DNA of 64,000 nucleotides from Collinsella aerofaciens (GTDB taxonomy: Bacteria > Actinomycetota > Coriobacteriia > Coriobacteriales > Coriobacteriaceae): positions 1-64,000 of the forward strand of contig NZ_JADNOH010000037.1 in assembly GCF_015557435.1 (NCBI RefSeq), read 5' to 3'. Positions 24,646 through 33,248 of the stretch are shown here, in pieces. Under the pieces are notes generated by a model. It was not told where the DNA came from. It did not search any database and saw only the letters and a program-made list of their open reading frames with translations. Both the position numbers and the translations under genes were made by a program. How positions within the stretch are numbered: position 1 is the stretch's first letter; each line of letters opens with the position of its first letter.

Positions 24646-26159
24646 TGGAGAAGCGAGGCAACACGGGCTACGCCGAGGCGTGGCTGCGCCGCATGGGATA
24701 CCAGCCGGACACCCGCATGCAGGGCATGGTGGGCGTATGGTTCGGCTGGTTCGCGGCGAACAACAGCTGGTACCACTACAGCGAGCGGCGCGGCTTCCGC
24801 GTGTACAAGCGCGAGCGCGCCAGCCTGCACCCGGCGGCGCTCGTGGCCGACGAGTGGGCCAGCCTGCTCATGAACGAGAGCACGATCATCTCCAGCACGA
24901 GCGACGAGCGCCGCGCCTGGATGGCGCGTTACTTCGCCAACCCCACGGCGACGGGCGGCGTCGGCGACGAGGGGCCCGAGGGCGGCCAGGACGCGCCGCA
25001 GCCGACAGAGGACGGCGACGCGCCCACATCGTTCGCCATGGACAACGCCGACTTCATAGCCCGCGCGTTCGCCATGGGCACGGGCGCGTGGGTCATCGAG
25101 CCGCGAGGCGTGACCGACAGCACCTACACGCCCGACGCCGAGCTGCGCATCGTGCGCTACGACGCCACGCAGATAGTCCCGCTCACGTGGAGCGCCGACG
25201 ACTGCACGCAGTGCGCGTTCGTGGGCCGCGTGGAGGTCGCCGGGCGCGACTACGACCAGTGCCAGGCGCACGTGCTCAAGGGCGGCACCTACCACATCCT
25301 CACGCAGCTGTTCGACACCCGCACGCACAAGCAGGTGGCGGTCGAGGGCATCAGCGCCGACATGGACACGCGCTGCACCCGCCCGCTTTTCGCGCTGGTG
25401 CGCCCCGCCGTGTCGAACCGCTTCTACGACTACTGCGCGATGGGCGCGAGCGTGTACTGCAACGCCGTGGGGGCCATGAAGGTGGTCGACGAGGCCGCCA
25501 CCTCCCTGCTCGACCACATTCGCGTGGGCCGCCCGCGCACGTTCGTGGACAAGACCCTCATAGAGTCCAAGACCGACAAGGGGCCGGACGGCAGCCTCAC
25601 GAAGACCTACTACGCCTTCGGCGAGGCCGACGACACCATCTTCAGCATGAACCCCGGCGACGAGGGGTCGGCCAAGATTCAGACCGTTCAGAGCGACCTC
25701 AAGGCCGACGAGAACGCCAGCGCCATCAACACGGGCCTGCGCCTGCTGTCGGTGGCGTGCGGCTTCGGCAACGGCTACTTCTCCTGGGAGTCGCACACGG
25801 GCCTGAAGACCGCCAAGGAGGTGGCGGCCGACAACTCGCAGCTGATGCGATCCATCCACCGGCACGAGAACGCCCTGCGCAAGTCCATCGTGCGCCTCGT
25901 GAACGGCATGGCCGACGCGTGCCGCAGCATCAAGGGCGAGGCCGTGCCCTACGGCGACGTCACCGTGGACTTCGACGACTCCATCATCAGCGACACGCAG
26001 AGCGCGCGCGAGATGGCCATGAGCGAGGTCGGCGCGGGCATCATGGCCCCGTGGGAGTACCGCCGCCGCTTCTACGGCGAGACCAGCAACGAGGCCAAGG
26101 CCAACGTGCCCGAGCAGCAGGGCGGCGCGTTCGACATGCTGGGCGACGGGCTCGCCTGA
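24645..26159 (+). CDS. Portal protein
   Basis: The 504-residue protein lies between TerL and the MuF-type gene and has the features of the SPP1 gp6-like portal family: an N-terminal clip/wing region, then a stem, ending with the C-terminal ETSNEAKANVPEQQ. Known role: a dodecameric ring at one capsid vertex through which DNA passes. AAGGAG precedes the ATG. Family assignment rests on position and overall pattern. Confidence 0.85.
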   Translation: MEKRGNTGYAEAWLRRMGYQPDTRMQGMVGVWFGWFAANNSWYHYSERRGFRVYKRERASLHPAALVADEWASLLMNESTIISSTSDERRAWMARYFANPTATGGVGDEGPEGGQDAPQPTEDGDAPTSFAMDNADFIARAFAMGTGAWVIEPRGVTDSTYTPDAELRIVRYDATQIVPLTWSADDCTQCAFVGRVEVAGRDYDQCQAHVLKGGTYHILTQLFDTRTHKQVAVEGISADMDTRCTRPLFALVRPAVSNRFYDYCAMGASVYCNAVGAMKVVDEAATSLLDHIRVGRPRTFVDKTLIESKTDKGPDGSLTKTYYAFGEADDTIFSMNPGDEGSAKIQTVQSDLKADENASAINTGLRLLSVACGFGNGYFSWESHTGLKTAKEVAADNSQLMRSIHRHENALRKSIVRLVNGMADACRSIKGEAVPYGDVTVDFDDSIISDTQSAREMAMSEVGAGIMAPWEYRRRFYGETSNEAKANVPEQQGGAFDMLGDGLA

Positions 26160-27880
26160 TGCTGGGGCCGGACTACATAGAGCACTTCACCGACGCAGCG
26201 CAGGGGGCCATGGACGAATACACCCTGCGCCTGGTGTGCATCTACGCCGCGCTCATAGGCTCCATCGACTTCGAGGGCGACAGCGCCTACTCGCAGGCCG
26301 CCCGCAAGGCGGCGCTTGCCGCCAAGGACGTGCAGAAGGCCATGAACGAGGAGGGCCGCAGAGCCGCGCGCGAGGCTGCCAAGGCTGCGGCCGAGGCCGT
26401 GGCCAAGAGCGCCGAGGCCGACCTGGCCACGCTGGGCACGGCCATGGGCGCGCTGTCCAAGACGATGCAGTGGAGACTGCACAACTCAACGCGGGCCACG
26501 GCGGCGGGAGTGCAGGACGTCGTGAGCCGCGACAACCTGAAGATGCCCGCCAACGTGCAGCGCGCCTACCTCGAAGTCGTGGCGCAGGCCGTGGCTCGGG
26601 TGAACTCGGGCATGGCGGGCTACGAGCAGGCCACCCGCGAGGCCGTGCTGAAGCTGGCGCGGCGCGGCGTGTCCGTCGTGGACTACAAGAGCGGGGTGTG
26701 GGCGCAGCCCGACGTGGCCATGCGCCGCCACATTCGCACGCAGGCGGTGCAGGCCGGCAGCCGCAACACGCTGGAGCTGCTTGAAGAGACCGGGCACGAC
26801 CTCGTGCAGACCTCCTCGCACGGCGGGGCGCGCGAGAGCCACGCCAAGTGGCAGGGCCGCGTGTTCAGTCTGTCGGGCAAGTCCAAGAAGTACCCGCCGT
26901 TCTACCGCGAGACGGGCTACGGCTCTGTCGATGGCCTGTGCGGCGCGAACTGCAAGCACGACTTCGGCATCTACGTGGAGGGCCAGCAGCTGCGGTACGA
27001 GCGCGATCCCGATGGCGGCGACGAGAAGCGCGAGGAGCGATACCAGGCAGAGCAGAAGCAGCGCGAGCTTGAGCGCGGCATACGCGCCGCCAAGCGCGAG
27101 GCAACGGCCCTGGAGGCCGCCGGGCTCGACAACACCAAGGAGCGCCTGCGCCTGGGCAAGCTGCAGAAGCGCCAGCGCGAGCACATAGCCGCCCATCCCT
27201 ACCTGTCCCGCGAGCGCACGCGCGAGGCCGCCGTGGAATCGAAGGAGCGCATCTACCCGCTTGCCACGGACAAGACCTGGGTGCGCGAGAAGTTCATGCC
27301 GGGCAAGGGCGCGGGCACCGCCGCAGACGTGAGCCGCCGCGCCGTGAACGGCAGGGCCTACCACGACAAGGTGGCGTCCCTCCCCATCCCGAAGCGCGCA
27401 AGCGAGGCCGTGTACGCCGAGAGCCGCCGCATCCTGCGCGACCGCGACGGCACGGGATACGAACGCATGTCCGTCGTGTCGTGGAAGAAGGGCGAGCGCG
27501 TCACCGACACCTTCGGACACGGCCTGAAGAGCCAGGCGTGCGGCCTGACCGCCAAGCAGGTGGAGGCGTGCAGGCGCACCAAGGGCGGCGTGGTGCTGAT
27601 TCACAACCACCCCATGAGCTCGCCGCCGTCGTGGACCGACATTCGAACGGTGGCGGAAAACGACTGGGTGCGCAGCTCGGTGGTGGCGTGCCACGATGGT
27701 ACAATCTACGAAATCAAGGTGAACGACCGCAGCGTCGTACAAGCGTACGAGGAGCTGCGAGAGCTGGCGAAAAGAGAGTGCCCGAACGCGGGCGGCGACG
27801 TTATCGACCAGCTTGCCACCGAAATGCTCTACGAGCGAAACGAGGAAGCGAAATGGTTCAGGCTGACAAAAAAGAAGTGA
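26159..27880 (+). CDS. Phage minor capsid protein fused to a JAMM-like metallopeptidase domain
   Basis: The 573-residue product has a helical phage minor-capsid (MuF-like) N-terminal region (about 1-330) with GLCGANCKHDFGIYVEG, typical of that family. Near the C-terminus IHNHPMSSPPSWTDI places His482, His484, Ser491 and Asp494 in an H-x-H-P...S-x-x-D arrangement, the zinc ligands of JAMM/MPN and RadC-fold proteins. The enzyme could process a protein during assembly or after DNA ejection (inference). The start overlaps the portal stop by one base. Confidence 0.8.
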   Translation: MLGPDYIEHFTDAAQGAMDEYTLRLVCIYAALIGSIDFEGDSAYSQAARKAALAAKDVQKAMNEEGRRAAREAAKAAAEAVAKSAEADLATLGTAMGALSKTMQWRLHNSTRATAAGVQDVVSRDNLKMPANVQRAYLEVVAQAVARVNSGMAGYEQATREAVLKLARRGVSVVDYKSGVWAQPDVAMRRHIRTQAVQAGSRNTLELLEETGHDLVQTSSHGGARESHAKWQGRVFSLSGKSKKYPPFYRETGYGSVDGLCGANCKHDFGIYVEGQQLRYERDPDGGDEKREERYQAEQKQRELERGIRAAKREATALEAAGLDNTKERLRLGKLQKRQREHIAAHPYLSRERTREAAVESKERIYPLATDKTWVREKFMPGKGAGTAADVSRRAVNGRAYHDKVASLPIPKRASEAVYAESRRILRDRDGTGYERMSVVSWKKGERVTDTFGHGLKSQACGLTAKQVEACRRTKGGVVLIHNHPMSSPPSWTDIRTVAENDWVRSSVVACHDGTIYEIKVNDRSVVQAYEELRELAKRECPNAGGDVIDQLATEMLYERNEEAKWFRLTKKK

Positions 27881-28017
27881 CGCCAGAGGACTGGGTGCTC
27901 GTCATAGATGACAGCGCCTCCGAGTCGAAAGCCGCCGAAAAGCTGACCAAAGAAGAGCGCGAGGAGCTTTTCGCCAAGTCCCGCAAGGTTCTGCGCGACG
28001 CGGGGCTGATGAAGTAG
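27853..28017 (+). CDS. Small head-region protein of unknown function
   Basis: The 54-residue, acidic, charged protein overlaps the end of the minor capsid gene by 28 bases and is followed by a terminator. No domain. The overlap and lack of a strong ribosome-binding site keep confidence moderate. Confidence 0.55.
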   Translation: MVQADKKEVTPEDWVLVIDDSASESKAAEKLTKEEREELFAKSRKVLRDAGLMK

Positions 28018-28049
28018 ACCAAGCGACAACCGAGTAGACGCACGGCATC

Positions 28050-28080
28050 AAGGCCGCCCATCACGGGCGGCCTTTTCTTT
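28050..28080 (+). terminator. Terminator in the head module
   Basis: Perfect 10-bp arms aaggccgccc and gggcggcctt with a 5-nt loop, followed by ttttcttt. It is immediately followed by a repeated GGCGACAC element. Confidence 0.85.
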
Positions 28081-28107
28081 TGCCTGGCGACACCTCGGGG
28101 AAGATGC
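28080..28107 (+). promoter_or_regulatory. Repeated promoter-like element 2 (before scaffold/capsid)
   Basis: TTGCCT, the shared GGCGACACCTCG block, then AGATGC at 16-base spacing. Compare 22889 and 43785. A promoter here would restart transcription after the terminator for the scaffold and capsid genes. Confidence 0.45.
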
Positions 28108-28217
28108 GGTCACGCGATGGGGCGGCGACAACATGCCCCGCACGCGACCGCGGCGACAACGGCGGGCCATCCAAGCGCGCAGGGAAGCGCGACAACCAAA
28201 CACGGAAGGAGCAAGCG

Positions 28218-28778
28218 ATGGCGGACGACAACAAGCCCCAGGGCAACGAGGGCGGCGACAACGGCCAGCAGACCGAGCCCGCGAAGGAGGTCGTGTCCTA
28301 CGCGAAGTACAAGCGCGAGACCGACGAGTACCAGGAGCAGGTGAAGGCCCTCAAGGCCGAGCTGGAGCAGCGCGACAAGCAGATCGAGGAGTTCACCGCC
28401 AAGGCGGGCAACGCCGACGAACTGCAGGCCGCGCTCGACAAGGCCAAGGCCGACAACGAGGCGTACAAGGCCGACGCCGAGAAGCGCGAGGCCGACATGC
28501 GCCGCGACTTCGCCATCGACACCAAGCTGGCGCAGATGGGGGTGCGCAACGCCAAGGCGGCGCGCGCGATCATCCCGAACATCGCTGACGCGAAGCTGGA
28601 CGAGCAGGGCAACCTCACGGGCATCGACTTCGAGGCCCTGAAGAAGGATAACGCCTACATGTTCACCGACCAGCCCCGCGAGAGCGCGGGCGGCGACCCC
28701 AAGGGCGGCGCAGGCTCCGACGGCCTGGCCGACTTCCGCGCAGCTTTCGGACTCACCGACGAATCTTCAAAGGAGTAA
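28218..28778 (+). CDS. Capsid scaffolding protein (GP20-like)
   Basis: The 186-residue, highly charged, coiled-coil protein (EYQEQVKALKAELEQRDKQI) with a flexible N-terminus and the C-terminal DGLADFRAAFGL tail is typical of scaffolds that template procapsid assembly. It lies directly before the major capsid gene with 3 bases between them. GGAAGGAG precedes the ATG. Confidence 0.85.
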   Translation: MADDNKPQGNEGGDNGQQTEPAKEVVSYAKYKRETDEYQEQVKALKAELEQRDKQIEEFTAKAGNADELQAALDKAKADNEAYKADAEKREADMRRDFAIDTKLAQMGVRNAKAARAIIPNIADAKLDEQGNLTGIDFEALKKDNAYMFTDQPRESAGGDPKGGAGSDGLADFRAAFGLTDESSKE

Positions 28779-28781
28779 ATC

Positions 28782-29663
28782 ATGCCAAACAGCATCGAAC
28801 TGCCCAAGGGCTACGAGAACGTGCTCATGGAGGCGTACCGCAAGGAATCCCTGACCGCAGTGCTTGAGAGCGCCGCGCCGCAGGGCAACATCGCGCAGAT
28901 GGAGCAGCTGGGCGAGTTCTACTACCCCGTCTACTCCATGGGTGGCCTGGGCGACGTGCAGGCCAACGGGCGACTGCCGCAGAACAGCGGCGCGTCCCTG
29001 ACTTGGAAGCCCATCAGCGCCAACTACGACCGCGGCACCATCCTGGAAATCGACCAGAAAGTGGACGCCCAGTCCTTCAATCTGGCGTTCGGCAACGCCG
29101 CCGCGCACTTCAACCGCACCAAGGTGGTGCCCGAGGGAGACGCGTTCGTGTTCTCCACGCTGTGCGCAGGCACCGGCATCACCAAGGAGCAGAAGACCTA
29201 CTCCGACGGCGCGGACATGCTCAAGGGCCTGAACGCCGCCATGTGCGACATGGACGAGAAGGAGGTGCCGGAAGAGGGCCGCGTGCTGTTCATCACCCCC
29301 ACCCTGCTGGGTATGGTGAAGGACCTGGACACCACCAAGTCCCGAGAGGCGCTGGACGGCTTCTCCTCCATCGTGAAGGTGCCGCAGTCCCGCTTCTACA
29401 GCGCCATCGACCTTTTGGACGGCACCACCAAGGACGAGGAGATCGGCCACTACAAGAAGGGCACCGGCGCGGTGGACATGAACTTCCTCATCGTCCACAA
29501 GGACGCCGTGGTGCTGCGCTGGAATTTCGCGCACGGCAAGGTCATCGACGCCGAGGACAACCAGCAGGGCTTCGGCCACCTGTTCAAGTACCGCAAGTAC
29601 GGCGTGTGCGGCGTCCGCGAGAACCTGGCGCACTACATCACCGCAGGCATGAAGGCCGCATAG
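28782..29663 (+). CDS. Major capsid protein
   Basis: The 293-residue protein follows the scaffold in the usual place and has an HK97-fold-like pattern: an N-terminal helical arm, a loop rich in Gly/Asn (SMGGLGDVQANGRLPQNSG), a P-domain helix (GADMLKGLNAAM) and VLFITPTLLGMVK. No prohead protease is encoded in this phage, unlike prophage 2. AAGGAG precedes the ATG. Confidence 0.85.
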   Translation: MPNSIELPKGYENVLMEAYRKESLTAVLESAAPQGNIAQMEQLGEFYYPVYSMGGLGDVQANGRLPQNSGASLTWKPISANYDRGTILEIDQKVDAQSFNLAFGNAAAHFNRTKVVPEGDAFVFSTLCAGTGITKEQKTYSDGADMLKGLNAAMCDMDEKEVPEEGRVLFITPTLLGMVKDLDTTKSREALDGFSSIVKVPQSRFYSAIDLLDGTTKDEEIGHYKKGTGAVDMNFLIVHKDAVVLRWNFAHGKVIDAEDNQQGFGHLFKYRKYGVCGVRENLAHYITAGMKAA

Positions 29664-29677
29664 GAAGGAGGCGCGAC

Positions 29678-29833
29678 ATGCGCACAGTTGGACTGGCCTT
29701 CGAGAAGGAGGCCCCGAAGAAGGCCAAGCCCGCCAAGGGCAAGGCGGAAAAGCCCGAGGCGAAGGCCGCAGACGAGCAGCCCGCCAAGGGCAAGGCGGAA
29801 AAGCCCGAGGCGGCCGAGGACGATGGAAACTAG
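29678..29833 (+). CDS. Small Lys/Ala-rich protein with an internal repeat
   Basis: The 51-residue, highly charged product contains PAKGKAEKPEA twice, encoded by a near-perfect 33-base DNA duplication (29734-29819 region). AAGGAGG precedes the ATG. It resembles the basic tails seen beside capsid genes; function unknown. Confidence 0.6.
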   Translation: MRTVGLAFEKEAPKKAKPAKGKAEKPEAKAADEQPAKGKAEKPEAAEDDGN

Positions 29834-30182
29834 AGCCCCGACCCACGAGGACTACCTGGCAGCCGGGCGCGGGGAGCTGTCCGCCGAGGAGTTCAAGGCG
29901 GCGCTCCCCCACGCCACGGCAGCCGTGCGCGACCTGATCTTCCCCAACGAGCCGGACGGCTCCGAGGAGTGGGCGCGCGCGGTCATGGCGGCCTGCGAGG
30001 TCGACGCCGCATACGGATGCTCGGGCGGCATCATGGAGGGCGGCGGCTTCACCGTCGGCTCGTTCTCGTGGAACCCCGGTACCGAAGGGGCCAGCACCTA
30101 CCGCAGCGACATGGAGGCCGCCGTCCGCCGCGAGCTGCTTGGAACGCCGCTGCTCTACGCGGGCATCGGGGGTACCAGATGA
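29823..30182 (+). CDS. Head-tail connector (gp6-like)
   Basis: The 119-residue protein lies right after the capsid genes, where the head-completion adaptor is expected. The N-terminal part (YLAAGRGELSAEEFKAALPH) and the Gly-rich middle match the general pattern of this connector group. Assignment is mainly by position. Confidence 0.7.
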   Translation: METRAPTHEDYLAAGRGELSAEEFKAALPHATAAVRDLIFPNEPDGSEEWARAVMAACEVDAAYGCSGGIMEGGGFTVGSFSWNPGTEGASTYRSDMEAAVRRELLGTPLLYAGIGGTR

Positions 30183-30508
30183 TGCGGGTGCCGCGCTCGG
30201 CGCGGCCCTCCACCATGTCCGTCAAGGTGCCCAGGGAGGGCGGCTACGGCGGCGAGTTCGAGCAGCCCGTCGAGGTGCGCCGCGTGCGCTTCGAGCCCGT
30301 CTCGGCGTGGCTCGTGCGCGAATACGCCCTGGGCGACGGCGCGCAGGGCCTCGTGATAGCAGACGGCGCGGACAGCCCCGGCATGTTCGACGTGCCCGTG
30401 GGCAGCCGCGTGAGCATCGACGGGGGCGAGTGGATGAACGTGGCGAGGTGCACGCCCCGCCGCGCGTTCGGCACCCGTCCCCACCACTGGGAACTGGAGG
30501 TGAGGTAG
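30179..30508 (+). CDS. Minor capsid / head-closure protein
   Basis: The 109-residue protein is rich in beta structure (VEVRRVRFEPVSAWL...VGSRVSIDGGEWMNV), fitting the minor capsid 1 / head-closure family placed between connector and tail-completion genes. It overlaps the connector gene (ATGATG, with alternative starts at 30179 or 30182). Confidence 0.7.
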   Translation: MMRVPRSARPSTMSVKVPREGGYGGEFEQPVEVRRVRFEPVSAWLVREYALGDGAQGLVIADGADSPGMFDVPVGSRVSIDGGEWMNVARCTPRRAFGTRPHHWELEVR

Positions 30509-30510
30509 CC

Positions 30511-30861
30511 ATGCCCGCAGCAGTTACGGTCGACCTGACCAAGCTCATGAAGCGTTTCAGCGCGAAGGAGCTGGAGGCCAAGCAGGTGAAGTTCGCCATG
30601 AGCGTGGCCGAGGACATGAACGCGTTCACGCCAGAGGACACCAAGCGCATGCACAACTCCATGCAGGCCGCCTCCGACTTCAGGCAGGGCCTCGTCATAT
30701 GGGACGCCGACTACGCCGCCTACGTGCGCGACCTGCCCGACAGCTCCATCAAGCACGGCAAGAACCCGAGGGCCAAGGCCGACTGGCCGAAGGCCGCGAA
30801 GGAAGCGCACGGCGAGGACTGGGAGCGCCTGGCCGTCGACCTCCTGACCGAGGGGGCGTGA
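30511..30861 (+). CDS. Minor capsid protein (gp10-like neck protein)
   Basis: The 116-residue protein has the signature MHNSMQAASDFRQGLVIWDADYAAYV and a C-terminal WPKAAKEAHGEDW, as in minor capsid 2 / gp10-type neck proteins joining head to tail. GGAGGTGAGG precedes the ATG. Confidence 0.75.
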   Translation: MPAAVTVDLTKLMKRFSAKELEAKQVKFAMSVAEDMNAFTPEDTKRMHNSMQAASDFRQGLVIWDADYAAYVRDLPDSSIKHGKNPRAKADWPKAAKEAHGEDWERLAVDLLTEGA

Positions 30862-30862
30862 C

Positions 30863-31261
30863 ATGGCCCCGGACGTGATGGAGGCGGCGAAGGCCGCCAT
30901 AGAGGCCCTGGGCTACGGCCCGGTGCTCCTCACCCGCCTGGCAGCATCGCGCGGCCACGACGACGCGGTGGTGCTGAGGCCCATGCCCACGGCCGACGCG
31001 GTGCGCCACATGGACGGCACCCGCCGTGTCGGATACGTGCTGCAGGTCATCGTGAAGGACACCTCCGAGGCCAAGGCCATGGGCGACGCCTACGACCTGG
31101 CCGACGCGTTGGACGGGGCCGACCTGTCCTCGCCCACCGGCTCCTACGGCTTCACCAGCGCGGCGCTGTACACAGAGCCGCAGGAGATAACGCCGCCGGA
31201 GGGCGGGCCGTACCTGTGGGAGTTCCGAATCAAAGCGACCATAACCATAGAGAAGGGATAA
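30863..31261 (+). CDS. Tail-completion / minor capsid 3-like protein
   Basis: The 132-residue protein starts one base after the previous stop and ends just before the tail tube gene, the slot of the tail terminator. Strand-rich segments (RVGYVLQVIVKD, YLWEFRIKATITIE) fit. Assigned by order. Confidence 0.7.
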   Translation: MAPDVMEAAKAAIEALGYGPVLLTRLAASRGHDDAVVLRPMPTADAVRHMDGTRRVGYVLQVIVKDTSEAKAMGDAYDLADALDGADLSSPTGSYGFTSAALYTEPQEITPPEGGPYLWEFRIKATITIEKG

Positions 31262-31263
31262 CG

Positions 31264-31980
31264 ATGGCAAAGAACCAAGACCTGGGCTTCGCGCCCAACT
31301 ATATGAGCGCGCTGGAGATCGACACCACGCCAGACGCGGCCAGCCCCACGTGGGCCATCTTCTCGCGCGGCATCACCGAGGTGAAGCCGACCACCAACGA
31401 GACCACCGAGACCAAGGACTACTACGACGGCTACGGCACTCCCACCGACAAGGTGAAGAGCGTGCAGCCGCAGTACGAGGTCACAGGCGACCGCTGCTAC
31501 GGCGACCCCGCGCAGGACTTCGTTGCCAGCCTGGCGCTTGAGACCGGCGAGGGCCGCACGGGCCACTTCCGCCACACCGACCCCAACGGCGACGTGGTGG
31601 AGGGCGACTGCACCTACCTGGGCTTGACCGTCGGCTCGCAGCAGGGCGCGGCGTCCGACCCCGGCGCGTTCTCCTGCACAATCTCGGGCGCTGGCGCTAT
31701 GCGCTACATCCCCGCCAACAAGCTCAAGCAGCCCACGGGCGTCACCTGCACCGCGCCGACCGGCCCGGCCGTGGGCAAGTCCATGAAGCTCGCGCCGACC
31801 GTCACGCCCGCCGAGGCGAACGCCAAGTGCTTCTTCGCATCGGGCAACACCGACGTGGCCACCGTCGACAGCGACGGCAACGTGACGGGCGTGGCCGCAG
31901 GCGAGGCGGTCATCACCGTGCGCTGCGCGTCCAAGCCGAGCATCTGCACGCAGGTGAAGGTCACCGTGGCGGCGAAGTAG
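31264..31980 (+). CDS. Major tail protein with C-terminal Ig-like (Big_2) domain
   Basis: The 238-residue tail-tube protein has a tube domain (about 1-155) and a C-terminal bacterial Ig-like domain (about 160-238): VTPAEANAKCFFASGNTDVATVDSDGNVTGVAAGEAVITV is the Big_2 repeat. Such domains project from tail tubes and may bind surface sugars. AGAAGGG lies upstream. Confidence 0.85.
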   Translation: MAKNQDLGFAPNYMSALEIDTTPDAASPTWAIFSRGITEVKPTTNETTETKDYYDGYGTPTDKVKSVQPQYEVTGDRCYGDPAQDFVASLALETGEGRTGHFRHTDPNGDVVEGDCTYLGLTVGSQQGAASDPGAFSCTISGAGAMRYIPANKLKQPTGVTCTAPTGPAVGKSMKLAPTVTPAEANAKCFFASGNTDVATVDSDGNVTGVAAGEAVITVRCASKPSICTQVKVTVAAK

Positions 31981-31985
31981 CCGCA

Positions 31986-31993
31986 GGCGACAC
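31986..31993 (+). promoter_or_regulatory. GGCGACAC element copy 3
   Basis: The 8-base block shared with 22895, 28086 and 43791 occurs just after the tail tube gene, but without the TTGCCY box or a preceding terminator. It may be degenerate or fortuitous. Confidence 0.3.
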
Positions 31994-32015
31994 CAGACAT
32001 AACCTCCTGGACATG

Positions 32016-32050
32016 GGGGCGCGGGCTAGTGAGCGGCCCGCGCCCCTTTT
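32016..32050 (+). terminator. Terminator after the major tail gene
   Basis: Perfect 10-bp arms ggggcgcggg and cccgcgcccc with an 11-nt loop, followed by tttt. A terminator after the highly expressed tail tube gene is common in siphoviruses. Confidence 0.8.
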
Positions 32051-32088
32051 CTATGCCCGACGCTCACCGCTCACGAAAGGGGCAACAA

Positions 32089-32592
32089 ATGGAGCTTCTG
32101 AAAAACATCCGCGCGTACGAGGACGTGTTCTTCGAGGACCCCGAGGAGAACCCCGACACGCCGCGCTTCCGCGTGTGGTTCGACGACAAGCACATCGAGG
32201 AGTACCTGGCCAAGGTCGGCAACGCCATCGACCGCGCGCAGGCCAACGAGCAGATGGCCCGCGAGGCCGACACCCCCGAGAAGGCGGCCGAGGCCAACGC
32301 CGCGCAGGCCCGCCTCATGAAGCGCACCATCTCGGCGTTCATCGGCACCGAGGGCTGGGAGCAGCTGCTCGCGTGGATGGGCGGCGACGAGGGCCCCATC
32401 GCGCCCGAGGAGAACATCCGCATCCTGGGCGAGGTCTTCGCCACGTTCCTCAACATGTTGGCGCGCCACGCGACCAGCGAGCAGCTGATGGCGTGCGGCC
32501 TTGCATACAGCGAGCGCGCCGATCAGGTCCAGGCGCTCAACCGCGCCCAGCGCCGCGCCAAGGCCAAGCGCAAGAAGAAGGGCGGCAAGTAA
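32089..32592 (+). CDS. Tail assembly chaperone-like protein
   Basis: The 167-residue acidic, helical protein lies between the tail tube and the Gp15-like gene, the position of the first tail assembly chaperone. Its C-terminal basic tail (NRAQRRAKAKRKKKGGK) is notable. GAAAGGGG precedes the ATG. It overlaps the next gene by one base; no slippery site is needed. Confidence 0.75.
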   Translation: MELLKNIRAYEDVFFEDPEENPDTPRFRVWFDDKHIEEYLAKVGNAIDRAQANEQMAREADTPEKAAEANAAQARLMKRTISAFIGTEGWEQLLAWMGGDEGPIAPEENIRILGEVFATFLNMLARHATSEQLMACGLAYSERADQVQALNRAQRRAKAKRKKKGGK

Positions 32593-33248
32593 TGCTGCCA
32601 GCCGCGCTCACGGCCGAGCGGGTGCGGCTGCCCGACGGCACGAGCGCCACGCGCTACCCGTGGAACGGCGAGGAGGTGCTGGTGCGCGACGACGCGCTCA
32701 CGATCATCCGCGTCATCGAGGTGCTGACCGACGAGGGCAAGTCCGACGACCAGCGCCGGGACGAGTTCCTGGCGCTGTTCTTCGTGGACTGGGCGGACGC
32801 GTGGTGCGCATGCGACTACGACGCCGCCGAGTTCGTGCGGATGCGCGACGCGGCGGTATGGGACATGTGCGGACTCGACCTGACCGGCGACCGCCCGCAC
32901 GAGACCCCGCTGTGGGACTTGGAGGAGGACGCGGCGCGCATACGCACCAGCTTCCGCCAGGCCTACGGCATCGAGTGGGACGAGGTGCGCGGTCGCATCA
33001 GCTTTGCCGAGTTCGTGGCACTCGTGGGCGGCTGCCCGCAGGACACGCCGCTCGGCGCGGCCATCCACTACCGCAACCCGGCGACCAAGCCGAAGCCAAC
33101 CAAATACAACAGGCAGGAGGTCGAGGCCTGGAACGCCGCCCACAAGGCGTTCGAACTCGGCAAAGGCCGCAGCTCACACGGCTCTGAGGAAGGAAGCGAC
33201 GCGGCGATGCGCGATGTGTTCGCCGCGCTCAAGAGAGCGACGAGGTGA
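32592..33248 (+). CDS. Gp15-family phage protein (second tail chaperone position)
   Basis: The 218-residue protein has the Gp15 pattern: an N-terminal domain with ITIIRVIEVLTDE..., repeated acidic helices and SFRQAYGIEWDEVRGRISFAEFVALVGG, a typical C-terminal motif before the tape measure gene. It probably guides the tape measure protein during tail assembly. The start is in a TAATG overlap. Confidence 0.8.
   Translation: MLPAALTAERVRLPDGTSATRYPWNGEEVLVRDDALTIIRVIEVLTDEGKSDDQRRDEFLALFFVDWADAWCACDYDAAEFVRMRDAAVWDMCGLDLTGDRPHETPLWDLEEDAARIRTSFRQAYGIEWDEVRGRISFAEFVALVGGCPQDTPLGAAIHYRNPATKPKPTKYNRQEVEAWNAAHKAFELGKGRSSHGSEEGSDAAMRDVFAALKRATR

Noticed and set aside
24680-26158. Upstream extension of the minor capsid reading frame through the portal gene
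   Set aside because: The frame stays open by GC bias only; composition before 26159 is Arg/Gly/His-rich noise, and the ATG at 26159 overlaps the portal stop in the usual way.
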